From: Anianibacter sp965662745
Lineage (GTDB): Bacteria > Pseudomonadota > Alphaproteobacteria > Rhodobacterales > Rhodobacteraceae
NCBI GenBank assembly: GCA_965662745.1
Contig: CBFIJK010000006.1
Span: 26,971 to 90,970, forward strand
Direction: 5' to 3'
DNA: 64,000 bases
The notes under the pieces are model-generated. The model saw nothing but the letters and a program-made list of their open reading frames with translations, did no database searches and was not told where the DNA came from. Both the position numbers and the translations under genes were made by a program. This document shows, piece after piece, positions 43,144-52,324 of this stretch. Each line of letters starts with the position of its first letter. Within the stretch, counting starts at the first letter, position 1.

Positions 43144-44543
43144 TCGAGCGACTTCATGCTGAGCGCGCGCTGCACCTCGCGGCGGACAAGACGCTTGACG
43201 TTGCGCGTGATCCGCTCGCCGACATTGCCCTGCAGTTCCTCGCGGATGACCTCGGCCACAAGAGCGCGCAGGGCGTCCTCATCCATCGCGATGGCATCGT
43301 GATCCGACGGCTCTGCAGGCGCGGCGACGGCATGGTCGTCTTGGCGGTCTTCGGCCTCTGCCAATTGCGGCTCTGGGTCCGCGGTCGCCTCTACCGGTTC
43401 GACTTGCTCGGGTTCAGTGTGCTCAGGCTCGGGCTTTTCTTCCGCATGAGGCTCTTCGACCTCTTCGGCAGCATCTTCATCCTCGGCTGCCTCTTCAGGC
43501 TCTTCGGTGTGCGCTTCAGCCTCGGGTTCCGAATGGTCCTCTTCAGGCTCTTCGTCCGGCGCGTTGAGGAAGGCGGTCAGCGCATCGCTCGTGCTTTCCT
43601 CTTCCGGCTCGGGCGCGGCCTGTGGAGTCGCTTCGGCCGCGTCTTCGCCGTCTTCCTCGGATCCGCCCCATAGCTCTGACGACAGCGAGTCTATGTCGAA
43701 CGCGCCCGATTCTGGCTCGTCCTCGCTGCCAGTGTGACTGTCGAAGACCGGCGACGACTGCGTCACTTCCTCGGCGGTTTCGCTGCCATCCGGCTCCCAC
43801 TCACCCGAGGTGCGATTGATCGCGGCTTCAAGTTCGGCAATCCGTTCTTCGAGGGTCAGGATGCGCTTTTTCTCGGGGATCTCTGCCTCGGGTTCAGGCT
43901 CTGCGGCGATCTCTTCCTGCGGCTCTTCGGCATGCTCCGGCTCGGCCTCGGGTTCCGGCTCGGCATAAAGCGCGGCAACGGCGTCCTCGGAAAAGCCCGG
44001 ATGATCCTCGGCGACGGCCGTCTTTTCTTCCTCATGCGCAGGTTCGGGCACTTCGACTTCGGCCACCTCTTCAGGAACCTCCGTCTCGCCCCCATCTTCG
44101 CGGAGAGATGCGATCAGCGCGTCGGTGTCATCGTCCGTCTCGCCCGTATCGGCTGCGGCCTCGCCGTCCGACCAAAACGCGGCTTCGGGGTCGGTGACAT
44201 CGCCCGAATCAAAGCTGTCCTTCATCACCTCGGCCAGTCGCAATTCCAGCGCTTCGTCTTCAGCAGACTCGGCGTTTTCTTCGCTCTCTGTCTCGGGTGC
44301 GTCGAGGCGATCCTCGTCTCCCAGAGACAAGGGTGGCAATTCAGCGGTCTCTTCCGCGTCGCTTAGCGCCTCATCGTCATCCCCTGCTGGTTCGACCACG
44401 CGCAGGGCGTCCGTAAGGACAAGCTTTTCAACCGTACTCGGGCGTTTGTGCGCGCGGTCGAGGGAAGCCGGATCTTCGGACACGAGTCGCCGGATCGATG
44501 ACAGGACGTCTTCGATTTCGGCGTTGGTCACGGGGTCGGACAT
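43140..44543 (-). CDS. Acidic PopZ-like protein (DUF2497 architecture)
   Basis: A 467-residue very acidic protein. The N-terminus is a short helix SDPVTNAEIEDVLSSIRRLV followed by SEDP; the middle (about 30-410) is a low-complexity linker dominated by Glu, Asp, Ala and Pro with repeated EPE/EEP units; the C-terminus is helical and basic-acidic: LRALVAEVIREELQGNVG, ITRNVKRLVRREVQRAL. N-terminal helix, acidic disordered spacer and C-terminal oligomerisation helices is the layout of the polar organiser PopZ. Function in this organism not shown. The stop overlaps the cobQ stop by four bases. The charged middle makes length variable between strains. Confidence 0.65.
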   Translation of the reverse strand: MSDPVTNAEIEDVLSSIRRLVSEDPASLDRAHKRPSTVEKLVLTDALRVVEPAGDDDEALSDAEETAELPPLSLGDEDRLDAPETESEENAESAEDEALELRLAEVMKDSFDSGDVTDPEAAFWSDGEAAADTGETDDDTDALIASLREDGGETEVPEEVAEVEVPEPAHEEEKTAVAEDHPGFSEDAVAALYAEPEPEAEPEHAEEPQEEIAAEPEPEAEIPEKKRILTLEERIAELEAAINRTSGEWEPDGSETAEEVTQSSPVFDSHTGSEDEPESGAFDIDSLSSELWGGSEEDGEDAAEATPQAAPEPEEESTSDALTAFLNAPDEEPEEDHSEPEAEAHTEEPEEAAEDEDAAEEVEEPHAEEKPEPEHTEPEQVEPVEATADPEPQLAEAEDRQDDHAVAAPAEPSDHDAIAMDEDALRALVAEVIREELQGNVGERITRNVKRLVRREVQRALSMKSLD

Positions 44544-44614
44544 GTCGGCTTTCCCTTTGTCAGGGCTATAGAATACCCGCGCGGCGTGGTTCGCACAACC
44601 GGCACGAGACGGCA

Positions 44615-45988
44615 TTAATTCTTGCCGAGGCGTTCCATCAGGCTGTCGAGACGCTCACCCTGCGGGCTGACGACGCCGTTCGGTGCGCGCTTGACCGCGT
44701 TGTAATAGGCGGCCGGATCGTAGGTCGTGATGCCCAGCTTGAGGTGGTCGACGGTCAGAAGACCCATCGACGACAAGAGCGAATAAGTCGCGACGTAGCG
44801 GTCGACATCGGCCGATACCCGGTTGGTGCGTGCGTCGAGAAGTTCCTGTTCGGCGTTCAGCACATCCAGCGTGGTGCGCGCGCCAAGCCGCGCCTCTTCC
44901 TGTGTGCCTTCATAGGCAAGCTGCGCGGACTGCACCTGCTGGTCGCTGGCCTGCAGCACCGCTTGCGCGACCGCGAGCCGCGCCCAGGCGTTGCCGACAT
45001 TCTGGCGCACGGTCAGGACGGTCTGGTGAAGGCCCGCGCGAGAGGCATCGCGGCGGGCGGCGGCCTGCCGGATCGCCGAAGAAATCGCACCGCCGGAATA
45101 AAGCGTCTGGTTCAATTGCACGCCCGCCGACAGATTCGCAGGCCCGGTCGAGGTTAGCCCCGCGCTGGCATTGCCGGTGATGTTCGGCTTGCGGGCCGCA
45201 TTGGCGCGCAGGATGTTGAATTCGGCGGCCTGCGCCTCGTGCTGAGCCTGCGCGATGCTGGGATGGTTGCGTTCGGCGACGACCTTGGCCGCGTCCTCGG
45301 TCCGCGCGCCCATGGGCGGCTGGCTGGGACGGCTGAGCGTGCCGGGATATTGCCCGACCGCGACCTTGTAGCCTTCGCGCGCCACGTCGAGGTCGCCCAG
45401 CGCACCCGACAGGGCAGAACGAGCGGCCGCAAGCCGGGCGTCAGCGATGGCGACGTCGGTGCGCGTGACCTCGCCGACCTCGAACCGCTCGCGCGCGGCG
45501 CGCAGCTGTTCGGTGATAAGCCGCACGTTGTTCTGGCGCAGGCGGACGAATTCCGAGGCGCGGATGACTTCCATATAGGCCTGGACGGCGGTCAGAAGGA
45601 CCTGTTGTTCCACCTGGCGCAAACCGTCACGCGTGGCGAGCACGGTTTCCTTCGCCGCGTCGATGGCGAACTGTGAGCGCCCGAAATCGTAAAGCGTGAT
45701 CTGCGCGGTGATCTGCGCGGTGCTTGAAAGGGTGTCCGGCAGCGCCACGGCGGGAAAGACGCGGTATGTGGAATTGGCGATGAAATTGACCACAGGGCGC
45801 AGTGCGGCGACGGCGGTCGCCACATCTTCATCGGCAGCACGCAGAAGCGCACGGTTCTGTTCCAGCAGGTTCGAGTGCTTGTAGGCAAGGACCAGCGCGT
45901 CGGCGAGCGTTTCGGACTTCGCCGGGGCTGCGCCGAGGCTCAGGGCCGTCAGACCGATGGCAAAAAGCGATTTCAGGCCGAAACGCAT
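44615..45988 (-). CDS. tolC: TolC-family outer membrane channel protein
   Basis: A 457-residue outer-membrane efflux duct. Signal peptide MRFGLKSLFAIGLTALSLG then APAKSETLADAL, two internally repeated helical halves rich in Ala, Gln and Arg, and FEVGEVTRTDVAIADARLA and EEARLGARTTLDVLNAEQE, the paired repeat signatures of TolC. Works with an inner-membrane exporter and an adaptor, neither of which is adjacent. The start at 45988 is set by the signal peptide. Confidence 0.93.
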   Translation of the reverse strand: MRFGLKSLFAIGLTALSLGAAPAKSETLADALVLAYKHSNLLEQNRALLRAADEDVATAVAALRPVVNFIANSTYRVFPAVALPDTLSSTAQITAQITLYDFGRSQFAIDAAKETVLATRDGLRQVEQQVLLTAVQAYMEVIRASEFVRLRQNNVRLITEQLRAARERFEVGEVTRTDVAIADARLAAARSALSGALGDLDVAREGYKVAVGQYPGTLSRPSQPPMGARTEDAAKVVAERNHPSIAQAQHEAQAAEFNILRANAARKPNITGNASAGLTSTGPANLSAGVQLNQTLYSGGAISSAIRQAAARRDASRAGLHQTVLTVRQNVGNAWARLAVAQAVLQASDQQVQSAQLAYEGTQEEARLGARTTLDVLNAEQELLDARTNRVSADVDRYVATYSLLSSMGLLTVDHLKLGITTYDPAAYYNAVKRAPNGVVSPQGERLDSLMERLGKN

Positions 45989-46013
45989 GGAAAGTGTCCC
46001 TTGTCGGTACTCT

Positions 46014-46670
46014 TCAGAATTCGAAGGCGAAGTCTTTGGCAAAGCCCGGCAAGACCGGCGCGGTTGCGTTGAAGGCAAAACGCCAGGTGATCTTGCCATC
46101 CAGCTTGTATCCCACGCGGCAGGTGCCGACCGCGCCATCCATGAAAAGCGCGCCGATGCGTCCGCCTTCCTTGAGTTGTTCGAAGATCACATCGGGGATC
46201 GTCTCGACCCCGCCTTCGATCAGGATCACGTCATAGGGCCCGTGCTGTTTCGCGCCCTCGGTAAGGGCGGCCTGCACGACAGCGACATTGTCCGCGCCAT
46301 ATTCCGACAAGGCCGTCTGCGCCTCGGTGGAGAGGTCTTCATCCTCTTCGAGCGCGACGACGGCTTCGGCGAAATGCGACAGAACGGCTGGGCCATAGCC
46401 AAGGGCGGATCCGACATCGAGCACAAGGCAATCGCCGCGGATATCGAGCACCTCGACCATCTTGGAAAACGTCCGAGGCTCCAGCACCACGCGCGCCTCA
46501 GGGCCGAGAGGGATATTTCCGTCCATATAGGCGGTGTCGCGGCGATCACTTGGCACGAACCGTTCGCGCGGAACCGCCAGCATGGCGTCGATCAGGGGAT
46601 ATTCGGTTACATCCGCGGGGCGCACCTGGGTGTCCACCATCTGCGTGCGGCGGGCAGCGTAATCGGCCAT
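46014..46670 (-). CDS. Protein-L-isoaspartate O-methyltransferase family protein
   Basis: A 218-residue SAM methyltransferase of the PCMT family. MVDTQVRPADVTEYPLIDAM and RERFVPSDRRDTAYMD match the N-terminal part; the SAM loop is LVLDVGSALGYGPAVLSHF; VILIEGGVETIPD replaces the more usual isoaspartate-site region. Roseobacters carry this gene just before tolC, as here (25 bases apart). It may repair proteins or have another methyl acceptor. Confidence 0.85.
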   Translation of the reverse strand: MADYAARRTQMVDTQVRPADVTEYPLIDAMLAVPRERFVPSDRRDTAYMDGNIPLGPEARVVLEPRTFSKMVEVLDIRGDCLVLDVGSALGYGPAVLSHFAEAVVALEEDEDLSTEAQTALSEYGADNVAVVQAALTEGAKQHGPYDVILIEGGVETIPDVIFEQLKEGGRIGALFMDGAVGTCRVGYKLDGKITWRFAFNATAPVLPGFAKDFAFEF

Positions 46671-46817
46671 ATCTAAACTCGTTCGTTCAGTTCGTTCCCC
46701 TGCCGGTTTGCCACAGATGCACGGGGGCGGCAACGGGCGAGGCGCGGTTATCCACGGCCGCGTTGCCGCGCGGTTTCGGCGCGGGCGGCGCGTGCACAGA
46801 ATTCGTGCAGTGAGGCG

Positions 46818-47831
46818 TCAGGCGGTGGCGCTTTGGTGGGCCTCTAGGCGCGCCTCGGCCAGGATATCGACGCCCTGCATCATCAGGAAATGCGGTATGT
46901 CTATGAAAATCCAGTTCTCCGCCAGCTTGTCCCCGTCGCGGCGATAGAGATCGACAACGCGCATATCGGCGCGGGTCTCGCCGTCTCCGGCACGGCCCAT
47001 ATAGGCGCCCGAGTTTGTGAGCGTCAGATTTGGCCAGCCGAAAAAGCCGCCATAGTTCCCTTCGGCAAGACGCGCGATGTGGCCATTGAAGGACCGGCCT
47101 GACAGCTCTGCCCGGAAGGGCCGTTGATGCTGTTCGATATAGCGCGGGATCGTGTAGGTCGCGCCGATGCCTTCCGGTCCCCACCACAGCATGTCGTCGT
47201 GCCAGGTCAGCGAAAGCTCTTCCTCGGGGCAGTTGAAGGTGGCGGAGGTGTTGATATGGCCGATCATCCGCTCGATCAGGTCAAGCGTTTCTGCCCCCTG
47301 CGCAGGATCGGTATCCGCCGTCAGAAGCCCGTCGTGGGTCAGCGGCCCAGGCTGAATCAGGTGCTGCGCGGTTTGCGTGGAAAGCGGGGCAATCCCCGCC
47401 TGCCGGAAGAGGTGCATAAGATCGCAGAAGGTCGCCGTCTCGACGATCTTGCCGCCCTCGACCCGGTTGAATTCCGCATAGCGCAGCATGGCGATCTTGC
47501 GGGTAGGGCCGACACCTAGGAAGGGCGTATCCCACAGGCCCAACAAGTGACCCATCTGCACGACCCAGACGCCACCCGCCTCAAGATCGCTCTTGCCCGC
47601 GAAGAAGATATCCGGGCGGCGCTGGACGGATGCCAGCGCCCGCATAAGCGGAGACCAGAACACCTCGGCCACTTGCCCTGCCCCGTACCGTTCGTGAAAC
47701 GGATGCATGCCGCGCCAATGCCAGTCGGGCGCGGTCCGCTCTGCAAGGATATCCGCCACCGTGTCCGGTGTCGCCTTGGCCAGCGCGGCGTAGTGTTCGA
47801 GGACCAGCGCCTTCTCGGCTTGAAATGCCAT
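46818..47831 (-). CDS. Double-domain NTF2/SnoaL-like protein, copy 1
   Basis: A 337-residue protein that reads as two NTF2-like halves (about 1-150 and 175-330). The second half has TWHDDMLWWGPEGIGATYTI, FNGHIARLAEGNYGGFFGWP and YMGRAGDGETRADMRVVDLY then WIFIDIPHFLMMQGVDILAE. Such SnoaL-like domains catalyse cyclisations, isomerisations or hydrolyses without cofactors. It closes the ABC-transporter operon (three bases after the permease gene) and is related to the proteins at 54335 and 57137. Substrate unknown. Confidence 0.75.
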   Translation of the reverse strand: MAFQAEKALVLEHYAALAKATPDTVADILAERTAPDWHWRGMHPFHERYGAGQVAEVFWSPLMRALASVQRRPDIFFAGKSDLEAGGVWVVQMGHLLGLWDTPFLGVGPTRKIAMLRYAEFNRVEGGKIVETATFCDLMHLFRQAGIAPLSTQTAQHLIQPGPLTHDGLLTADTDPAQGAETLDLIERMIGHINTSATFNCPEEELSLTWHDDMLWWGPEGIGATYTIPRYIEQHQRPFRAELSGRSFNGHIARLAEGNYGGFFGWPNLTLTNSGAYMGRAGDGETRADMRVVDLYRRDGDKLAENWIFIDIPHFLMMQGVDILAEARLEAHQSATA

Positions 47832-47834
47832 GGT

Positions 47835-48716
47835 TCAGCCCTTGACCGCACCAGCGGTCAGACCGCTGACGATCTGGCGCTGGAAGACCATGATCATCAC
47901 GAACAAAGGCGCCGTGACCGAGACCACTGCCGCCACGGCGAACATCACGTTGCCCTTGGTCTGGGTGGTGCCAAGAAAGCTTGCGATCTTTGGCACCATC
48001 GTCTGATTTTCCGACGAGAGCACCAAGGCAGTGATTGCGAAGTCGTTATACGCCAGCAGGAAGGAAAACAGCGCCGTGGTGATGACACCCGGCCACATGA
48101 CGGGGACGATCACATGGCGGAACGCCTGGAACCGAGTGCAGCCGTCGACCATGGCGCTTTCGTCCAGATCCTTCGGGATGTTGTTGAAGAACGAATGCAG
48201 CATCCAAAGCGTGAAAGGCTGGTTGATCGCCACCAGCACGATGATCGCCGTTGGCAGATGTCCCCAGAGGTTCCAGTCGAAGAACACCGGTAGATAGCCA
48301 GAGACCAGCGTGATCGGCGGCATCGCGCGGAAGATCAGCGCGATGATGAGAAACCAGAAGGCATAGCGATAGGTAGACCGCGATAGCGCATAGGCCCCGA
48401 GCGTGCCGAAGGTGATCGAGATCGTCACCACGCAGACGCAGACGATCAGCGTGTTCAGCGCCGCGCGCCAGAACTCTTCCTGCACCCAGGCGCCGAAATA
48501 GCCCTGCGCGGTGAAATTGCCCCCGGTCTCGGCCTCGGTCAGCGCGCCGAAGATCGCGTTCGCCCAGTCGGCCTTGGAAAAGAAATCGCCTTCGACTTTG
48601 AAGGATCCCCAGACCGTCCAGAAAAACGGGAAGGCCGCCGCGATCACCCAGATCACGAGAAAGGCAATCAGGATGATCTGAAGCGGAAGCGGTTTTTGCT
48701 GCGCCTTGCTTGCCAT
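47835..48716 (-). CDS. Sugar-type ABC transporter permease (MalG-like)
   Basis: A 293-residue inner-membrane protein with six hydrophobic segments; the cytoplasmic EAA loop that meets the ATPase is DLDESAMVDGCTRFQAFRHV followed by IVPVMWPG. Belongs to the carbohydrate uptake type 1 family. Four bases after the first permease gene and three bases before SnoaL copy 1, so the order is binding protein, permease, permease, SnoaL-like protein on the minus strand. Confidence 0.92.
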   Translation of the reverse strand: MASKAQQKPLPLQIILIAFLVIWVIAAAFPFFWTVWGSFKVEGDFFSKADWANAIFGALTEAETGGNFTAQGYFGAWVQEEFWRAALNTLIVCVCVVTISITFGTLGAYALSRSTYRYAFWFLIIALIFRAMPPITLVSGYLPVFFDWNLWGHLPTAIIVLVAINQPFTLWMLHSFFNNIPKDLDESAMVDGCTRFQAFRHVIVPVMWPGVITTALFSFLLAYNDFAITALVLSSENQTMVPKIASFLGTTQTKGNVMFAVAAVVSVTAPLFVMIMVFQRQIVSGLTAGAVKG

Positions 48717-48719
48717 GGC

Positions 48720-49742
48720 CTATCTCCGGCTGAAGTCACGGTAGGTGCGCACGATCACCGGCGACAGCAGGATCGCCACCCCAATAATCGTCAGCACGGA
48801 TGTCGCAGCGGCCGACGACAGCTGCCGCGTCTCACCGCCCAGATCGTTGTAGATCGCCCAACTGAGAGACGTGGCATGGGCCGACGCCGCGAAGCTGACG
48901 ATGGGCTCGAAGACGCGAAAATTGTCCATCAGCTGAATGAGCGCAATAAAGGTCGTGAGCGGCAGAAGATGCGGGATGACGACATAGCGGATCCGCTCCC
49001 ACCGGCTGGCGCCGTCGATCATCGCGGCCTCAAGCGTGTCCTGGTTCACGGTTTGCAGACCCGCATAGTAGACGATGAAAGCAAAGGGCGCGGCGTGCCA
49101 GACGCCATAGACCATCAGCATGGTCCACATGAGCGGGGTCGATGCCTTGACCGACAGGTTTGGATCGCCTGCAAGCGCCTGCAGCGCCGTGCCGATGATC
49201 CCCCGCGCGTCCACCATCCAGAATAGCACGAGCGAGCCGACGAGCGGCGTGATGATGAACGGCAGCAGCGAAACGAAGATCAGCGGCCCCCGGATCGACT
49301 TGGCCGCCGAATTGACCGCGACCGCGATGATGAAGCCCAACACGATGGTCAGCGGCGTGACGATGAAGGTGTAGGTCAGCGTGAACATGATCGCCTTGTA
49401 GAACGGCAGGTTCAGCAGCCGGTTCATGAAGGCGCCGAAGCTTTCGCTGTTCTGCCACAGCGCGCCGACCTCGTTCACCGCAAGATGGCCGCGGTCGAGA
49501 TACGTCTCCAGCCCCGCAAAGCGCCCCAAGGGCTGATCTTCGCGCAGCGCGGCGGTCGCTTCCTGGTCGATACTGGTGGTTTTCTGGCAGCCAAAGGGGC
49601 CGCAATTCTCGACCTCGACGATCACCTGTTCATGGTCCACGAAGACCGATTGCAGGACGATCGAGATGATCGGGAAGAAGATGAAGAGGAGCATCGCGAT
49701 GCTCGACGGCAGGACGAACCAGAAGAAGCTGCGGTGTTTCAT
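48720..49742 (-). CDS. Sugar-type ABC transporter permease (MalF-like)
   Basis: A 340-residue inner-membrane protein. TM1 is near the N-terminus (WFVLPSSIAMLLFIFFPIIS), then a periplasmic segment of about 90 residues with ENCGPFGCQK, two Cys that may form a disulfide, then five further helices. The EAA loop is DTLEAAMIDGASRWERIRYV. The insert after TM1 is longer than in most family members. Pairs with the MalG-like permease. Confidence 0.92.
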   Translation of the reverse strand: MKHRSFFWFVLPSSIAMLLFIFFPIISIVLQSVFVDHEQVIVEVENCGPFGCQKTTSIDQEATAALREDQPLGRFAGLETYLDRGHLAVNEVGALWQNSESFGAFMNRLLNLPFYKAIMFTLTYTFIVTPLTIVLGFIIAVAVNSAAKSIRGPLIFVSLLPFIITPLVGSLVLFWMVDARGIIGTALQALAGDPNLSVKASTPLMWTMLMVYGVWHAAPFAFIVYYAGLQTVNQDTLEAAMIDGASRWERIRYVVIPHLLPLTTFIALIQLMDNFRVFEPIVSFAASAHATSLSWAIYNDLGGETRQLSSAAATSVLTIIGVAILLSPVIVRTYRDFSRR

Positions 49743-49811
49743 TCAGGTCTCTCGTTCCTGGCCGGACGCGGGGACCGGGGCACGCAAGGCGCCCCGGTCT
49801 TTGGTGAAGGC

Positions 49812-51050
49812 TTAGTTGAGGAAGCCCTTTTCCTTCGCAGCCGCCGTGTAGGCCGCTTCGATATCTGCCAGCGCCTGCTCGGCGCTTTCCTTGCCTTGCA
49901 GGTAATCGGCGATGTTGTCGCCCAGCGCGGTGTGCAGAAGACCCTGGTAGGGCAGCATCGGATAGGGCTGGGTGCCCATGGAGGCTGCGGCCAGAACGCC
50001 TTCGTTCACCGGTGCGGGCTGGTAACCGTCAATCAGCCAGACGGCTTCGCCCATCGTCTCATCGTTGAGAAGCGCGGGCGAGGTGGCATGCGCCAGCGCC
50101 TGGAAGGTCGCGGCGGCGTCCTCGTCGCTGATGTTTTTGGCGACGGTCCAGCCATCCCACCACAGGGTCGAGGCGGGCGTATCCCCACCGCCAACGGTAA
50201 GCGGCGCGGCGACCTTGGTGTTCTCGTACACCTGCGGCTCGGACCCTTCGGCGTCCATCAGGACACCCATGCGCGATCCCCACATGTTCATCAGCGCGAC
50301 ATTGCCCGCTTCCCATTCCGCCGATGTGGCGTTGGAATCGTGGGTCAGGTAGTCGGGGTTCATGTATTCCGAAAGCGCCTTGAGCATTTCAAGCGACGCG
50401 ACACCCGCCTCGTTGTTGATCGAGACCTCGGCAGTGCCGGGCGCGTAGAATTCACCGCCATGGCCGATATACATGTTCACGAATTCCTCGGCGAGGTTCC
50501 AGCCCGCCGCATAAGCGCCGCCCAGCGGGTATTCGAGGATGCCCTCGGAGCGGATCATTTCCGCCGCTTCCAGCACTTCTTCATACGTGGTCGGCACGTC
50601 CATGCCGATCTGCTGAAGGATATCCTCGCGGTAGGCCAGCGTCTGGGCGTTCGCCATGAACGCGATGGCCATGACCTTGCCGTCGATGGTGATCTTCTGG
50701 ATGTCGGGGATGTCCTGACCGTATTCGGCGATCAGGTCGTCAAGCGGCCGGATGACATCTTCGTTGATCAGCGCCACGATGGACGAGTTCGCGATGATCG
50801 CCGAGGTATATTCCGCCGGATCGCCCGACATGCCAGCCACGTTGATCTTCTGGTGGTCCGCGGTGAGGTTCGCCGACGCCTCGGTGCCCTCGGCCATGCA
50901 GTCGATGGCGGCTGCGCCGACCGATTGAATGGCGGGAAATTCATTGCCGACGATGCTGAGTCGGCCATCCGTCACCGGGCAGTCCGCAAGCGCGGCCCCG
51001 CCCATGGTCACAAGCGCCGTCACGAGCGCCGTCGTCTTGAGCATATTCAT
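49812..51050 (-). CDS. Periplasmic sugar-type ABC substrate-binding protein
   Basis: A 412-residue exported binding protein of the extracellular solute-binding family 1. Signal peptide MLKTTALVTALVTMGGAALA (second Met), no lipobox. Mature part shows VDGLIAEY-like hinge residues in RPLDDLIAEYGQD, GKVMAIAFMANAQTLAYRED, and the C-terminal lobe WWDGWTVAKNISDEDAAATF. A GGAGG motif lies before the ATG. Divergent from the ATPase gene; the shared 227-base promoter region carries TGCA-core dyads. Ligand unknown. Confidence 0.92.
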   Translation of the reverse strand: MNMLKTTALVTALVTMGGAALADCPVTDGRLSIVGNEFPAIQSVGAAAIDCMAEGTEASANLTADHQKINVAGMSGDPAEYTSAIIANSSIVALINEDVIRPLDDLIAEYGQDIPDIQKITIDGKVMAIAFMANAQTLAYREDILQQIGMDVPTTYEEVLEAAEMIRSEGILEYPLGGAYAAGWNLAEEFVNMYIGHGGEFYAPGTAEVSINNEAGVASLEMLKALSEYMNPDYLTHDSNATSAEWEAGNVALMNMWGSRMGVLMDAEGSEPQVYENTKVAAPLTVGGGDTPASTLWWDGWTVAKNISDEDAAATFQALAHATSPALLNDETMGEAVWLIDGYQPAPVNEGVLAAASMGTQPYPMLPYQGLLHTALGDNIADYLQGKESAEQALADIEAAYTAAAKEKGFLN

Positions 51051-51127
51051 CCGATCAATCCTCCTGTCGGTCGGTCAAGCCCGGTGGTCCGGGTCACTCT
51101 GGCAGCCTGCCACGATTCGATGGCGGA

Positions 51128-51141
51128 TGCATACGATTGCA
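51128..51141. promoter_or_regulatory. LacI-type operator candidate
   Basis: TGCATACGATTGCA: TGCA arms around a central CG, the layout of LacI/PurR-family operators. It lies between the divergent binding-protein and ATPase genes, and a LacI-type regulator is encoded at 56124 in the same locus. Other TGCA-core sites in the gap are near 51191 and 51210. Confidence 0.45.
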
Positions 51142-51249
51142 ATTTAGCCGTAGGGTATCGTCAAAAAGCAAGAAAAAATCTTGTCGGCCTATGCATAACT
51201 TTGCCTGTAGAAAAAGCTTGCATGCCTCATGATCGGGCGACTAGAAATT

Positions 51250-51265
51250 TTGCAAACCTATGCAA
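51250..51265. promoter_or_regulatory. Second TGCA dyad upstream of the ATPase gene
   Basis: TTGCAAACCTATGCAA: arms TTGCA/TGCAA separated by six bases, twelve bases before the ATG at 51278, where a bound repressor would block the start region. Confidence 0.4.
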
Positions 51266-51277
51266 GGCGAACCGGCT

Positions 51278-52324
51278 ATGGCGGAAATCCAACTGCGGAA
51301 CCTGAACAAACGCTGGGGCAGCTTTGTTGCGGTGGACGATTTCAACCTGACCATCGCGGATCAGGAATTTCTGGTGCTTCTTGGCCCGTCCGGATGCGGC
51401 AAGACCACGACGATGCGGATGATCGCGGGGCTGGAAGATGCGACCTCGGGCGATATCATCGTCGATGGCAAACGGGTCAACGATCTTGACCCAAAGGACC
51501 GCGACGTGGCGATGGTGTTCCAGTCCTACGCGCTTTATCCGAACATGGATGTGTACGAGAACATCCGTTTCCCGTTGAAGGTCCGCAAGACGGATCAGTC
51601 CGATCACAAGGCCGCCGTGATGCGCGCCGCCGAGATGGTCGAGCTGACCGATTTCCTGCACCGCCGCCCTGCTGAACTATCGGGCGGCCAGCGCCAGCGC
51701 GTCGCCCTCGCCCGCGCCATAGTGCGCAAGCCCAACGTCTTTCTGATGGACGAGCCGCTGTCGAACCTCGACGCCAAGCTGCGCGTCTCGACCCGCGCGC
51801 AGATCAAGAACCTCAGCCATGAGCTGAAAGTGACGACGATCTACGTGACGCATGACCAGATCGAGGCAATGACCCTCGCCGACCGCGTCGTGGTGATGAA
51901 CAAGGGCATCGTGCAGCAGGTCGGCACCCCGACGGACATCTACGATATGCCCGCGAATGCCTTCGTCGCAGGCTTTATCGGCAGCCCGGCGATGAACCTG
52001 ATGGAAGGCACGCTGAAAAATGGTGTGTTCGAGGGCAAGAATGTTCGGATCGAGGGCCTGCCCGCAGGTCACGGCGGCCCCGTGACGCTTGGCTTTCGCG
52101 CCGAGGATGCCAGCCTTGCCCAGACGGGCGAGATCGCCGCGCCGGTCTATTCAATGGAGCTTTTGGGCGAGGCGACCATGATCACGCTGCGCGCAGGCGG
52201 CGGGTTGGTGTCGGTCAAGGCCGACAAGGAATACCGCGCGGATATCGGCAGCCCGGTCGCCATATCCGTGCCGCCCGCCATCTGCCATCTCTTCGATGCA
52301 ACAACGGGTGAGCGCCTGTCATGA
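51278..52324 (+). CDS. Sugar-type ABC transporter ATP-binding protein (UgpC/MalK-like)
   Basis: A 348-residue ATPase driving the importer encoded on the other strand. Walker A is LLGPSGCGKTTTMRMI, signature ELSGGQRQRVALARAI, Walker B VFLMDEPLSNLDAK and the switch His in VTHDQIEA; a TOBE-type domain (about 240-348) follows. Normal length. Start at 51278; the in-frame ATG at 51260 lies in the operator. ATGA overlap with the next small gene. Confidence 0.94.
   Translation: MAEIQLRNLNKRWGSFVAVDDFNLTIADQEFLVLLGPSGCGKTTTMRMIAGLEDATSGDIIVDGKRVNDLDPKDRDVAMVFQSYALYPNMDVYENIRFPLKVRKTDQSDHKAAVMRAAEMVELTDFLHRRPAELSGGQRQRVALARAIVRKPNVFLMDEPLSNLDAKLRVSTRAQIKNLSHELKVTTIYVTHDQIEAMTLADRVVVMNKGIVQQVGTPTDIYDMPANAFVAGFIGSPAMNLMEGTLKNGVFEGKNVRIEGLPAGHGGPVTLGFRAEDASLAQTGEIAAPVYSMELLGEATMITLRAGGGLVSVKADKEYRADIGSPVAISVPPAICHLFDATTGERLS

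Noticed and set aside
49485..51305. Plus-strand frame of 606 codons
   Set aside because: Antisense to the ABC permease and binding-protein genes; no domain recognisable, rich in Arg, His and Asp as expected for a shadow frame.
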